A DNA stretch of 64,000 nucleotides from Rhodobacter sp. (GCA_016704435.1 JADJAB010000012.1:1-64000); one strand, 5' to 3'. Counted from the first letter of the stretch, positions 37,177 to 45,983 are shown. Numbers and translations: made by a program. The notes: generated by a model not told the origin, from the letters alone.

Positions 37177-38751
37177 TCACTCCCCATGATAGCTCACCGT
37201 CTTCACATCCTCGCCCGGCGCCGTCTTCTGGCGCCGGATGATCAGCCGGTTCAGCGCGTTGATATAGGCGCGGGTCGAGGCCACGATGGTATCGGTATCG
37301 GCGGACGAGCCGGTGACGATCCGTCCGTCCTCCTCCAGCCGCACACTCACCGTCGCCTGCGCATCGGTGCCCTCGGTCACCGCATTCACCTGATACAGCT
37401 GCAACCGTGCCTTGTGGGGGTAGATCATCTTGACGCACATGAAGGCCGCGTCCACCGGCCCGTCCCCGGTGGCGTCGATCTTGTGATCGACCCCGTCGAC
37501 CGTCAGCACCATCTCCGCCTCTTGCGGACCATCGGTGCCGCAGACCACGCGCAGCTTTTTCAGCTGCAGGAACTCGTAAGCGTCGTTGGTCTGCTCATCC
37601 GAGACCAGGGCGATCAGGTCGTCGTCATAGACCTCTTTCTTGCGGTCGGCCAAGGCCTTGAACCGCACGAAGACGTCGTTCAGCTGGTTGTCGGCCAGAT
37701 CAACGCCCAGATCCTTCAGTTTCGCCCGCAGTGCCGCCCTCCCTGAGTGTTTGCCCAGGGGCAGCGAGGTTCCCGACAGGCCGACATCCTCGGGGCGCAT
37801 CACCTCGAACGTCTCGCGGTTCTTCAGCATGCCGTCCTGATGGATGCCGGATTCGTGCGCAAAGGCGTTCTTTCCGACGATGGCCTTGTTGAACTGCACC
37901 GCAAAGCCGGACACGGTGGCGACCCGGCGCGACAGGCCCATGATCTTGGTGGTGTCGATGCCGGTCTGGTAGGGCATGATGTCGTTGCGCACGCGCAGGG
38001 CCATGACGACCTCTTCCAGCGCTGTATTGCCCGCGCGTTCGCCCAGACCGTTGATCGTGCATTCGATCTGCCGCGCGCCTGCCTCGACCGCGGCCAGGCT
38101 GTTGGCCGTCGCCATGCCCAGATCGTTGTGGCAATGGGTGGCAAAGATCACCTGATCCGCGCCGGGAACCCGTTCCAGCAGCATCCGGATCAGATCGGCG
38201 CTTTCGCGCGGCGCGGTATAGCCGACGGTATCGGGAATGTTGATCGTGGTGGCGCCGGCCTTGATGGCGATCTCGACCACCCGGCACAGATAGTCATGCT
38301 CCGTCCGCGTCGCGTCCATCGGCGACCATTGCACGTTGTCGCACAGGTTGCGGGCATGGGTCACGGTGTCGTGGATGCGTTCCGCCATCTGGTCCATGTC
38401 GAGGTTCGGAATGGCGCGGTGCAGGGGCGAGGTGCCGATGAAAGTGTGGATGCGAGGGGATTTCGCATGGCGTACCGCCTCCCAGCACCGGTCGATATCC
38501 TTCGGATTGGCGCGGGCGAGGCCGCAGATGGTGGAGTTCTTCGCCCGCTTCGCGATCTCGCTGACGGCGGTGAAATCGCCCTCGCTGGCGATCGGAAAGC
38601 CGGCCTCGATGATGTCTACCCCCATCTCGTCCAGGAGACCGGCGATCTCCAGCTTTTCCTCATGGGTCATGGTGGCGCCGGGGCTTTGTTCGCCGTCGCG
38701 CAGGGTGGTGTCGAAGATCAGGACGCGGGGTTGCGTTTTGCTATCGGTCAT
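37177..38751 (-). CDS. leuA: 2-isopropylmalate synthase
   Basis: The first committed step of leucine synthesis: condenses acetyl-CoA with 2-ketoisovalerate. The 524-aa product has the metal and catalytic motif DTTLRDGEQSPGATM, the metal-binding HCHNDLGMATANSLAAVEAGA, the NGLGERAGNTALEEVVMAL block and the C-terminal leucine-binding regulatory domain (VSVRLEEDGRIVTGSSADTDTIVASTRAYINALNR). A short ORF with a Leu run (38830-38916) lies 78 nt upstream in the same direction, suggesting attenuation control. Confidence 0.96.
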   Translation of the reverse strand: MTDSKTQPRVLIFDTTLRDGEQSPGATMTHEEKLEIAGLLDEMGVDIIEAGFPIASEGDFTAVSEIAKRAKNSTICGLARANPKDIDRCWEAVRHAKSPRIHTFIGTSPLHRAIPNLDMDQMAERIHDTVTHARNLCDNVQWSPMDATRTEHDYLCRVVEIAIKAGATTINIPDTVGYTAPRESADLIRMLLERVPGADQVIFATHCHNDLGMATANSLAAVEAGARQIECTINGLGERAGNTALEEVVMALRVRNDIMPYQTGIDTTKIMGLSRRVATVSGFAVQFNKAIVGKNAFAHESGIHQDGMLKNRETFEVMRPEDVGLSGTSLPLGKHSGRAALRAKLKDLGVDLADNQLNDVFVRFKALADRKKEVYDDDLIALVSDEQTNDAYEFLQLKKLRVVCGTDGPQEAEMVLTVDGVDHKIDATGDGPVDAAFMCVKMIYPHKARLQLYQVNAVTEGTDAQATVSVRLEEDGRIVTGSSADTDTIVASTRAYINALNRLIIRRQKTAPGEDVKTVSYHGE

Positions 38752-38829
38752 CTCGTGAATCCTTGGGTCTCAGCCGGTTGCCAGATTTGGGCGCAGGTCA
38801 CCTCCGAGCGGTCGCGCCCTCGGGCACGC

Positions 38830-38916
38830 TCAGAGGCGGCTAAGAAGGAGGAGGCCAACGACGGCCATCGGGCGAAAGCCCGGCGTGGCGCTGAGGTTCT
38901 GCGGTCCGTTGGTCAT
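38830..38916 (-). CDS. Candidate leucine leader peptide upstream of leuA
   Basis: ATG 38916 opens a 28-codon ORF ending MAVVGLLLLSRL: five of the last seven residues are Leu, the hallmark of a leu attenuator peptide, with two Val just before. A candidate -10 box (TATAGT on the minus strand, 38924-38929) lies only 7 nt before the ATG, so the RNA may begin at or near the start codon. That would be a leaderless peptide, as reported for the trp leader of Sinorhizobium. Downstream, CCGAG...CTCGG can pair before leuA. No U-rich terminator is seen, so the mechanism is uncertain. Confidence 0.6.
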   Translation of the reverse strand: MTNGPQNLSATPGFRPMAVVGLLLLSRL

Positions 38917-38929
38917 GGCGGCGACTATA
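38917..38929 (-). promoter_or_regulatory. Candidate -10 region for the leuA transcript
   Basis: TATAGT on the minus strand at 38924-38929 has a poor -35 (TTTCCT, 16-nt spacing). Transcription would start about 38917, next to the leader ATG. The 433-nt gap 38752-39184 otherwise holds the leader ORF and the repeat copies listed separately. Confidence 0.4.
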
Positions 38930-39004
38930 CGGACGATTCCGGTGAAGGAAAGGGGGTTTGAACGCGGACCTCGCGGTTGTGGCGATGGCAGATGCGCGCC
39001 GCGC

Positions 39005-39062
39005 CGGAGTATTTGGGCCAAGATGAAGACGAAGAACTCTTCATCTTGGCCCAAATACTCCG
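39005..39062. repeat. Dispersed hairpin repeat, best copy: 24-bp perfect stem
   Basis: The left arm 39005-39028 (CGGAGTATTTGGGCC then AAGATGAAG) and the right arm 39039-39062 are exact 24-nt reverse complements around a 10-nt loop (ACGAAGAACT). It lies between the MORN gene and the leuA leader region. This copy best defines the family consensus. Confidence 0.85.
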
Positions 39063-39157
39063 GGGAGTTTGAGGGGCAGCGCCCCTCATCGGCCAAGGCC
39101 GGATGCCGGCACGCCAGGGACAAATCGAAAAGCCTTGCGCCGCCAGGCGCGCAATTG
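39037..39157. repeat. 121-nt repeat module, copy B
   Basis: From CTCTTCATCTTGG to GCGCAATTG this stretch matches 28284-28404 at all but about seven positions by eye. It includes the internal stem GAGGGGC-AGC-GCCCCTC and the GCGCAATTG end shared with copies near 47.6 and 49.05 kb. Confidence 0.8.
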
Positions 39158-39184
39158 GTTCACCGCCGCCGGCTGGCGCCGCGT

Positions 39185-40672
39185 TCAGGGGTTGGGGTCG
39201 GGCTCCGCTGGGGCCGCTGCCTCGGCGGGCGCTGCGCCGTCGGCGGGGGCTTCGGGCGTGCCTTCGGGGGCCGCGGTCAGGATGCCGTCCTGCCAGATGC
39301 CCTCGGCCACCTGGCCGGTGGTATAGGTCATCTTGCCTTGACCGTTGCGCTTGCCGGCGCGGAACGTGCCTTCGTAGATATCGCCCGAAGGGTAGGTTGC
39401 CTTGCCGGTGCCGTCGATCTCGCCCGCCGACCAGCCACCGGTATAGGAAAAGCCGTCGGGCATGGTGATCTCGCCCTGGCCGTCGCGCAAGCCGGCACGG
39501 AAGTTGCCCTTGTAGACCGTGCCGTCGGGATAAGTCGCGGTGCCCAACCCCTGGCGCTGTCCGGCCGTCCAGTCACCCTCATAGCGGTAGCCGTCGGGAT
39601 AGGTCATCGTGCCGGCCCCCTCGGGCCGGGCCGACACGAAATCGCCCTCATAGACCAGCCCGTTGGCATAGGTGGCGCGGCCCTTGCCCTGGATCACCCC
39701 GCCCTGCCATGCTCCGCTGTAGGTGGAGCCGTCGGGATAGGTGATCGCGCCCTGGCCCTGCGCCTGGTCGTTCAGCATCGCGCCGACATAGACCGAGCCG
39801 TCGGGATAGGTGACCGACCCGGTCCCCTCCATCCGCCCCTCGACCCAGGAACCCTCGTAGCGAAAGCCGTCCTTGGCGGCGAAGCTGCCAGTGCCGTGGC
39901 GGCGGTCGGCCTTGAAGTCGCCCTCGTAGACATCGCCCGAGGCATGGGTGACGCGGCCGCGTCCCTCGCGCTGGCCGTTGACGAAGGGGCCCTCATAGAC
40001 GTCGCCGCCCGGCTGGGTCAGCTTGCCGATGCCGTTGATCTGGCCACCCTGCCAGTCGCCGACATAGGTCAGCCCGTTCGGCATGATCAGCGTGCCTTTG
40101 CCCGCCCTCTCGCCCTTGACCAGGCCACCCTCATAGGTGGCGCCATCCGGATAGGTGATCTTGCCGATGCCTTCCTTGACGCCGGCGACCCAGTCGCCGT
40201 CATAGCGGTAGCCGCCTGGGTTCTCGATCACGCCCTTGCCCTGGTGCTGGCCGTTCACGAAGCTGCCGGTATAGACTGCCCCGTTGGCATAGGCGGCGCG
40301 GCCCTCTCCGGTCATTTTGCCGGTCGCCCAGTCGCCCTCGTAGGTGCCGCCATCGGCAAATGTGATCTTGCCCTTGCCCTGCGGCTGGCCCTTCTCGAAG
40401 GCGCCTTCATAGACCGAGCCATTGGGGTATTTCGCCACGCCTTGGCCGCGAATCTCGCCCGCCACCCAATCGCCGCTGTATTCGTATCCGTTCGGCAGGC
40501 GGTAGGTGCCCGTGCCGTCCTGTCGCCCGTTGCGGAACGTGCCCTCGTAGACCGATCCGTCGTCATACTGCTTGGTGATGACCTCGCCGTCGGCTTGCGC
40601 GGCGGCGGGGCCGATGCCCGGGCCTGCGAGGCCAAGGGCGGTGGCGATGGCCAATGCCGGGATGATGCGCAT
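39185..40672 (-). CDS. Exported MORN-repeat protein
   Basis: A 495-aa protein with a signal peptide (MRIIPALAIATALGLAGPG..., cleaved after AAA-QA near residue 25) and then MORN units. I count 18 consecutive 23-residue repeats of the form DGxxYEGxWxxGxxxGxGxxxxP plus a partial nineteenth. The last 35 residues are Ala/Pro/Glu-rich. MORN arrays form extended beta structures that often bind lipid or scaffold proteins; a periplasmic envelope role is plausible but unproven. The 69-bp DNA periodicity reflects the repeats. It is divergent from nadE. Confidence 0.85.
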   Translation of the reverse strand: MRIIPALAIATALGLAGPGIGPAAAQADGEVITKQYDDGSVYEGTFRNGRQDGTGTYRLPNGYEYSGDWVAGEIRGQGVAKYPNGSVYEGAFEKGQPQGKGKITFADGGTYEGDWATGKMTGEGRAAYANGAVYTGSFVNGQHQGKGVIENPGGYRYDGDWVAGVKEGIGKITYPDGATYEGGLVKGERAGKGTLIMPNGLTYVGDWQGGQINGIGKLTQPGGDVYEGPFVNGQREGRGRVTHASGDVYEGDFKADRRHGTGSFAAKDGFRYEGSWVEGRMEGTGSVTYPDGSVYVGAMLNDQAQGQGAITYPDGSTYSGAWQGGVIQGKGRATYANGLVYEGDFVSARPEGAGTMTYPDGYRYEGDWTAGQRQGLGTATYPDGTVYKGNFRAGLRDGQGEITMPDGFSYTGGWSAGEIDGTGKATYPSGDIYEGTFRAGKRNGQGKMTYTTGQVAEGIWQDGILTAAPEGTPEAPADGAAPAEAAAPAEPDPNP

Positions 40673-40811
40673 TGCGTGGCACTCCAAAGGGCGAATCCGG
40701 GGACTAGGGTATGATGCCGCGGCAAGGGCTGGCAAGTCGGGCGTCCTCGCGGGCTTTCCTCTTGCCGCGGCGGGCACTAGAACTTGCGGTCAGGCTGATG
40801 GAGTCCCTCAG

Positions 40812-42476
40812 ATGACCGATACTTTCCGGCTGATGCTGGTGCAGGCGAACCCCGTGGTGGGCGACATCATCGGCAATGCCGCCAGGGCGCGGGACTTCTG
40901 GGCCGAGGCCAAGGCGGCGGGTGCCGACATGCTGGCGCTGACCGAGATGTTCATCACCGGCTACCAGACCCAGGACCTGATCCTGAAGCCCGCCTTCCAC
41001 CGCGCCGCCATCGCCGCGATCGAGGCGCTGGCGCGCGACTGCGCCGATGGTCCGGCGCTGGGAGTCGGCGGGCCGGCCTTGCGGGGCGGCAGGCTCTACA
41101 ATGCCTGGTGGGTGTTGCAGGGCGGCAGGGCGGTGGCGACGGTACTCAAGCACCACCTGCCGAACGATGCGGTCTTCGATGAAAAGCGCGTCTTCGCCTC
41201 GGCCGATGTGGCCGGTCCCTACATGATCAATGGCTTGCGCATCGGAACACCGATCTGCGAGGACGCCTGGCACGCCGATGTGGCCGAGACGCTGGAAGAG
41301 ACCGGGGCCGAGATCCTGCTGGTGCCGAACGGCAGCCCCTACCACCGCGGCAAGCCGAACCTGCGGCTGAATCTGATGGTCGCCCGCGTGGTCGAAACGG
41401 GGCTGCCTCTGGTTTACCTCAACATGGTGGGCGGGCAGGACGATCAGGTATTCGACGGCTCTTCCCTGGTGTTGAACCCGGGCGGGCATCTGGCCGTTCA
41501 GATGCCGCAGTTCGACGAGAACGTGACGCAGGTCACCTTCCGCCGCGGCCCCGATGGCTGGAAGGCCGACGCCGGAGAGATCGCGCCGATCCCGCCGATC
41601 GGCGAGGCCGACTACCGGGCCTGCGTGATGAGCCTGGCCGACTACATGGCGAAATGCGGGTTCAAGAAGGCCCTTCTTGGCCTGTCGGGCGGCATCGACA
41701 GCGCCATCGTGGCGGCGATCGCCTGCGATGCGCTGGGGCCCGAGAATGTGCGCTGCGTGATGTTGCCGTCAGAGTTCACCTCTGCCCATTCGCTGGAGGA
41801 TGCGGCACTCTGTGCCAAGGCGTTGGGCTGCCGTCTGGACTCGATCCCGATTTCCGGGGCGCAAGAGGCGGTGGGGGCTGCGCTGGCACCGCTGTTCGCA
41901 GGCACCGAAGCGGGGGTGACGGAAGAGAACATCCAAAGCCGCCTGCGCGGCGTCATGCTGATGGCGCTGTCGAACAAGTTCGGCGAGATGCTGCTGACCA
42001 CCGGCAACAAATCGGAGATGGCGGTGGGCTATTGCACGATCTACGGCGACATGAACGGCGGCTACAACCCGGTCAAGGACATGTACAAGACCCGCATGTT
42101 CCTGACCGCGCAATGGCGCAACGAGAACCACCGGCCCTGGATGAAGGGCCCGGCGGGAGAGGTGATTCCTGCCCGGATCATCACCAAGCCACCTTCGGCA
42201 GAGCTGCGCGCCAACCAGCGTGACGACGACAGCCTGCCGCCCTACGAGGTGCTGGACGCGATCCTGGAAGGGCTGGTGGAGCGGGATTGCGCGGTGGCCG
42301 AGCTGGTGGCCGAAGGGTTCGATCCGGCAACCGTGAAACGGGTCGAACACCTGTTCTACATCGCGGAATACAAACGCTTTCAATCCGCGCCCGGCACGCG
42401 GTTGACGCAAAAGGCGTTCTGGCTGGACCGCCGCTATCCGATTGCCAATCGCTGGCGTGACGGCTCGGGCGGCTGA
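40812..42476 (+). CDS. nadE: Glutamine-dependent NAD+ synthetase
   Basis: Makes NAD+ from nicotinate adenine dinucleotide with ammonia from glutamine. The 554-aa product has an N-terminal nitrilase-type glutaminase with its Glu-Lys-Cys set (LALTEMFITGY, LKHHLPN, PICEDAWHAD with Cys near residue 148). The C-terminal ATP-pyrophosphatase domain has LSGGIDSAIVA (about residue 290) and TTGNKSEMAVGY. ATG 40812 is chosen; the in-frame extension to 40572 runs into the MORN promoter region. Length and order fit the bacterial two-domain form. Confidence 0.95.
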   Translation: MTDTFRLMLVQANPVVGDIIGNAARARDFWAEAKAAGADMLALTEMFITGYQTQDLILKPAFHRAAIAAIEALARDCADGPALGVGGPALRGGRLYNAWWVLQGGRAVATVLKHHLPNDAVFDEKRVFASADVAGPYMINGLRIGTPICEDAWHADVAETLEETGAEILLVPNGSPYHRGKPNLRLNLMVARVVETGLPLVYLNMVGGQDDQVFDGSSLVLNPGGHLAVQMPQFDENVTQVTFRRGPDGWKADAGEIAPIPPIGEADYRACVMSLADYMAKCGFKKALLGLSGGIDSAIVAAIACDALGPENVRCVMLPSEFTSAHSLEDAALCAKALGCRLDSIPISGAQEAVGAALAPLFAGTEAGVTEENIQSRLRGVMLMALSNKFGEMLLTTGNKSEMAVGYCTIYGDMNGGYNPVKDMYKTRMFLTAQWRNENHRPWMKGPAGEVIPARIITKPPSAELRANQRDDDSLPPYEVLDAILEGLVERDCAVAELVAEGFDPATVKRVEHLFYIAEYKRFQSAPGTRLTQKAFWLDRRYPIANRWRDGSGG

Positions 42477-42551
42477 TCGGCACGATTCCTGCGCCGCGGT
42501 TGCGATCCGTGTGCTAGGCTTTCACCGGTTCCACCGGGGGAGGGTGCGGGG

Positions 42552-43503
42552 ATGAAATGCGCGATAGCGGCGTTGGGACTGGGCCTGGCCCTTGCGGCCC
42601 CTGTGGGGGCAGAAACCACGCTGCGGGTGATGAGCTTCAACATCTGGGGTGGCGGGGTGAACGAAGGCAAGGGGGTGGAGGAGACGGTGGCCGCCATCCG
42701 CGCCTCGGGCGCCGATATCGTCGGCTTGCAGGAAACCCGTGCCGAGCCGGAGGATTGCACTGCCGAGAAATGTGCTGCCGTGGGCCCATCGGCGGCGCAG
42801 GCGATCGCCGAGGCGCTGGGCTGGAACTACCACGACCAGACGCAGGAAAACGAAGCACTTTGGGCCAATGCGGTGATCGCGAACTACCCGATCGGCGCGA
42901 GCAGCCCCTCTGACCTGGGAGTGGAGATCGACGTCGACGGCCGCAAGGTCTGGCTGTTCAACATTCATCTCGATGACGAACCCTATCAGCCTTATCAGTT
43001 GACCGGCATCGAGTACGGCCCCGCGCCCTATATCAAGACCGAGGCCGAGGCCGTGGACTGGGCGAAGAAGACCCGCGGGCCGGCAATGGACCTGCTGGAG
43101 GCCGACATGAAGGCGGCCGAAGGGGGCAGCGGCGGTCTTCGTGACCGGGGATTTCAACGAGCCGGGCTATCTGGAATGGACCGATGCGGCGGTGGCCAAG
43201 GGCACCCATCCGGTCAAGGTGGAATGGCCGACGACCAGACGGCTGGCCGATCAGGGCTTTGTCGATACCTACCGCGTCGTCTTCCCTGATCCGGTGGCAA
43301 AGCCGGCCTTCACCTGGACGCCGTCATACGAAGAGACGGCGACCGACGATCACCCGGACAAGATCGACTTCGTGATGGCCAGGGGCGAAGGCCTGACGGT
43401 GACGGACGCCGCCATTGTGGGCGAGGACGGGCTGCGCAGCGACATCAAGGTGATGCCCTGGCCGTCGGATCATCGGGCGGTGGTGGCGGAACTGCGGTTC
43501 TGA
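42552..43503 (+). CDS. Secreted endonuclease/exonuclease/phosphatase-family hydrolase, frameshifted
   Basis: The N terminus MKCAIAALGLGLALAAPVGA is a signal peptide. The EEP core follows: RVMSFNIWGGG, DIVGLQETR and WANAVIANYPI, then in a second frame VTGDFNEP, KIDFVMARG and PSDHRAVVAEL. These are the four metal- and phosphate-site motifs of the DNase I/sphingomyelinase superfamily. The frames join if one G is dropped from the GGGGG at about 43122-43126, giving about 316 aa. It is a metal-dependent phosphodiesterase or phosphatase of unknown substrate, exported to the periplasm. Confidence 0.85.
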
Positions 43504-43535
43504 CGCCGCGGCGCAGTGGCGGGTGAGGCAACCGC

Positions 43536-43561
43536 GCAGCCGCGCATGCGCGCGCGGCTGC
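43536..43561. terminator. Hairpin between convergent genes
   Basis: GCAGCCGCGC, loop ATGCGC, GCGCGGCTGC: a perfect 10-bp stem between the converging EEP and PfkB-type genes. No T tract, so it may act as a two-way transcript end of the non-classical kind. Confidence 0.5.
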
Positions 43562-43611
43562 AAGCCTGATGTCTCGCCTCTGGCCGTTCCGGCCAACCGG
43601 CTCGGCGCCGC

Positions 43612-44562
43612 CTAGAGCACCGTCACGGCGCAATCGGGCAAGAGGCGCATCACGTCTTCGGGGCGGCAGAGCTGGGTGGCATCGGTCATCACCGCAGCGG
43701 CGGCCGAAGCGGCGGCCAGCGCCAGCGCCTCGTCGTCCGGCAGGCCGCGCGCCATCGCCAGCACCAGCGCCGCGACGAAGCTGTCGCCGGCGCCCACGGT
43801 GGACTTGACCCGCACCTTCGGCGCCGGGGCAAAGAGCCGGCGGTCGGCGGTGGCCAGCACGTTGCCATCGGCGCCGCGCGCGATCACGACCTTCTTCGCC
43901 ACACCCTTGCGGGCCAGGTCCTGCGCGAATTTCGCCGTATCGGCGCGGCTCGTCAGCGCGTGGCCGGTCAGGCCTTCGGCCTCTTCGCTGTCCATCCGAA
44001 GCACCTCAAGCCCCGAGATCGGGTTCCGGACCGCCTCGGTCAATGGTTTGCCCGAGGTATCCAGAACCGCCCGGCTGCCCGGCATCGACAAGGCCAGTTG
44101 CGCCGGAAAGTCCACCGGCACGCCGGGCGGCTGGCTGCCCGAGATCACCGAGATGCCGCCAGGCCGCGCGGTGGCGCGCAGGAGCGTGAAGACATGCGCA
44201 CGCTCGGCCTCGCTCCAGACCGGGCCGGGCAGCATGAAGCGGTATTGCTTGCCGGTGGTTTCTTCGGTCACGGTCAGCGACTGGCGCGTCTCGCCGGGGC
44301 CGAGGATCGACAGGAAGGTGATACCCGAGGCGCGGATCAGCCCGGCCAGCCGGTCGCCGGTCAGCCCGCCGATGGCGACCAGTGCCAGGCTGTCGCCACC
44401 CAGCGCCCGGATCGCGCGGCTGACGTTCAGCCCGCCGCCGCCGGGGTCCAAGAGCGGGTCGGAACAGCGCAGCTTCTGGCCGGGAAGGATCTCGGGCACC
44501 TCTGTCGCCATGTCGAGCGCGGGGTTCAGCGTCAGGGTCAGGATCGGGCTTGGGTCGGGCAT
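43612..44562 (-). CDS. PfkB-family sugar kinase (1-phosphofructokinase type)
   Basis: A 316-aa ribokinase-fold kinase. It begins PILTLTLNPALDMATEV and has GGGGLNVSRAIRALGG (sugar site), GSQPPGVPVDF and the catalytic/anion-hole motif TVGAGDSFVAALVLAMARG with its Asp base. The hexose-phosphate subgroup includes FruK, PfkB and tagatose-6-phosphate kinases; the exact substrate is unclear. No PTS or fructose transporter genes lie nearby. An imperfect operator-like palindrome lies 16 nt upstream. Confidence 0.88.
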   Translation of the reverse strand: MPDPSPILTLTLNPALDMATEVPEILPGQKLRCSDPLLDPGGGGLNVSRAIRALGGDSLALVAIGGLTGDRLAGLIRASGITFLSILGPGETRQSLTVTEETTGKQYRFMLPGPVWSEAERAHVFTLLRATARPGGISVISGSQPPGVPVDFPAQLALSMPGSRAVLDTSGKPLTEAVRNPISGLEVLRMDSEEAEGLTGHALTSRADTAKFAQDLARKGVAKKVVIARGADGNVLATADRRLFAPAPKVRVKSTVGAGDSFVAALVLAMARGLPDDEALALAAASAAAAVMTDATQLCRPEDVMRLLPDCAVTVL

Positions 44563-44577
44563 GGCGGGCACCTGTTG

Positions 44578-44593
44578 ATGTTACCGCTACCAT
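44578..44593. promoter_or_regulatory. LacI-family-like operator before the PfkB-type kinase
   Basis: ATGTTACCGCTACCAT is an imperfect palindrome (12 of 16 positions symmetric) centred on CG, like LacI-family sites of the TGTTACCGGTAACA type. Confidence 0.35.
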
Positions 44594-44728
44594 ACAGTGA
44601 ACCGGCGCCGGGGTGAACACCTACCTGTGACTCTGCGTGCATGCACGGGTCCTGCGCGGCGGTGCGGGGTTTCCGCCCGGCCCCGGTGCGCCCAGTTTAT
44701 GTCCGTAACGTCAATCCAGGAGGCATCA

Positions 44729-45325
44729 ATGCCCAAGGTCAAGCTCGCCATCGTCTATTATTCCACTTACGGCACCAACCATGCCATGGCCGAAATCTCC
44801 GCCGAGGCCGCAAGTGCGGCTGGGGCCGAGGTGCGGCTTCTGCGGGTGGCCGAGACGGCACCTGAGGCGGTTGTGGCCGCGCAGGACGGCTGGAAGGCTG
44901 CTGCGGAAAGGCAGGCAAAGGTCGCGGTTGCCACGCCCGGGGACTTGGAATGGGCCGATGCCTACCTGTTCTCGGCCCCGACCAGGTTCGGCCAGGCGCC
45001 CAGCCAGCTGCGCGCCTTCATCGACACGCTGGGCGGGGTCTGGTCGAAGGGCGGGCTGGCCAACAAGGCCGCCAGCGCCATGACAAGTGCGCAGAACCCG
45101 CATGGCGGGCAGGAGGCGACGCTTCTGGGCCTCTACACCACCTTCCTGCATTGGGGCGCTATCATCGCGGCCCCCGGCTATACCGATCCGGCAATCTTTG
45201 CGGCGGGCGGCAACCCCTATGGCTACAGCCACACGCAAGGGGCTGCCTTCGACGAAAAGGCACGGGCCGCCATCGGCCATCAGACCCGCCGTCTGGTCGA
45301 GATCGCGGCGAAACTGGCCGCCTGA
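44729..45325 (+). CDS. wrbA: NAD(P)H:quinone oxidoreductase, WrbA type
   Basis: A 198-aa flavodoxin-like enzyme that reduces quinones by two electrons with FMN, guarding against redox cycling. It has VYYSTYGTNHAMAE (FMN phosphate loop), SAPTRFGQAPSQLRAFIDTLGGVW and the C-terminal YTTFLHWGAIIAAPGY and GGNPYGYSH. ATG 44729 is preceded by CCAGGAGG. Single-gene unit. Confidence 0.94.
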   Translation: MPKVKLAIVYYSTYGTNHAMAEISAEAASAAGAEVRLLRVAETAPEAVVAAQDGWKAAAERQAKVAVATPGDLEWADAYLFSAPTRFGQAPSQLRAFIDTLGGVWSKGGLANKAASAMTSAQNPHGGQEATLLGLYTTFLHWGAIIAAPGYTDPAIFAAGGNPYGYSHTQGAAFDEKARAAIGHQTRRLVEIAAKLAA

Positions 45326-45440
45326 CGGCCATCAGCGCGCGGTGCAGACAGGCGCGCGCGCTGGCTTTTGTCTTTGCCCTCGGGGAAACGCCGGTCTAGC
45401 CTTGCCGCGTTGAAGCGCATGTTTCCAAAGGAAAAGACCT

Positions 45441-45980
45441 ATGATCCGACGCCCTTTTGCCGCAGTCATGGCGTTGGCCCTGCTTCTGCCGCCTGGCGCG
45501 GCGGCACAGGACCTTGCCTCCGGATATGAGCAGATCGGCACCGTCACCATTACCGCCGACGGCAGCGAAACCACATATGTCGTGACCAGGGACCTGTCCG
45601 GCAACAGTGCAATGGCCGAAGCCAGGGCGATCATGGGCAGGATGAACCTGAACGTGGTGGGGCAGACGGTCAACGCCGAAGGCGTGCCCGGATCTCCTCT
45701 GGTGCAGGTGACGGTGATGGCCCAGCCGGACGGCAGCGGTGCAACCTTCCTCTCGGCGGAAATCTTCGATCAGGGGTTCGACATGCCGATCCTGATGGAT
45801 GGCGAAATCGGGCAGGCGGAGATGTCGGATTTCGTCTTCGACGGCGCGCGGCTGTCGCTGAAACTGGCGGGGCAGGCGCAGCGGGCCAAGGGCTATGCCG
45901 CGGGCGAGCCGACGGCGACCGACGACCCGCCGCTTTCGGTCGAGATCGCGGTCGATACCGAGATCCCGACGAAGCAATAG
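45441..45980 (+). CDS. Secreted hypothetical protein, 179 aa
   Basis: The N terminus MIRRPFAAVMALALLLPPGAAA is a signal peptide with cleavage near AQ. The mature part is beta-rich and acidic (IGTVTITADGSETTYVVTRD, MNLNVVGQTVNAEGVPGSPLVQVTVMAQPDG). No catalytic motif or known family is recognised. It ends three bases from the convergent MBL gene. Its conserved-looking TATDDPPLSVEIAVDTEIPT tail suggests a folded small periplasmic domain. Confidence 0.72.
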   Translation: MIRRPFAAVMALALLLPPGAAAQDLASGYEQIGTVTITADGSETTYVVTRDLSGNSAMAEARAIMGRMNLNVVGQTVNAEGVPGSPLVQVTVMAQPDGSGATFLSAEIFDQGFDMPILMDGEIGQAEMSDFVFDGARLSLKLAGQAQRAKGYAAGEPTATDDPPLSVEIAVDTEIPTKQ

Positions 45981-45983
45981 GCC

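Noticed and set aside
39185..40600. Regular 69-bp DNA periodicity that could suggest a CRISPR array or satellite
   Set aside because: The period equals 23 codons of an intact MORN-repeat ORF; there are no constant repeats with unique spacers.
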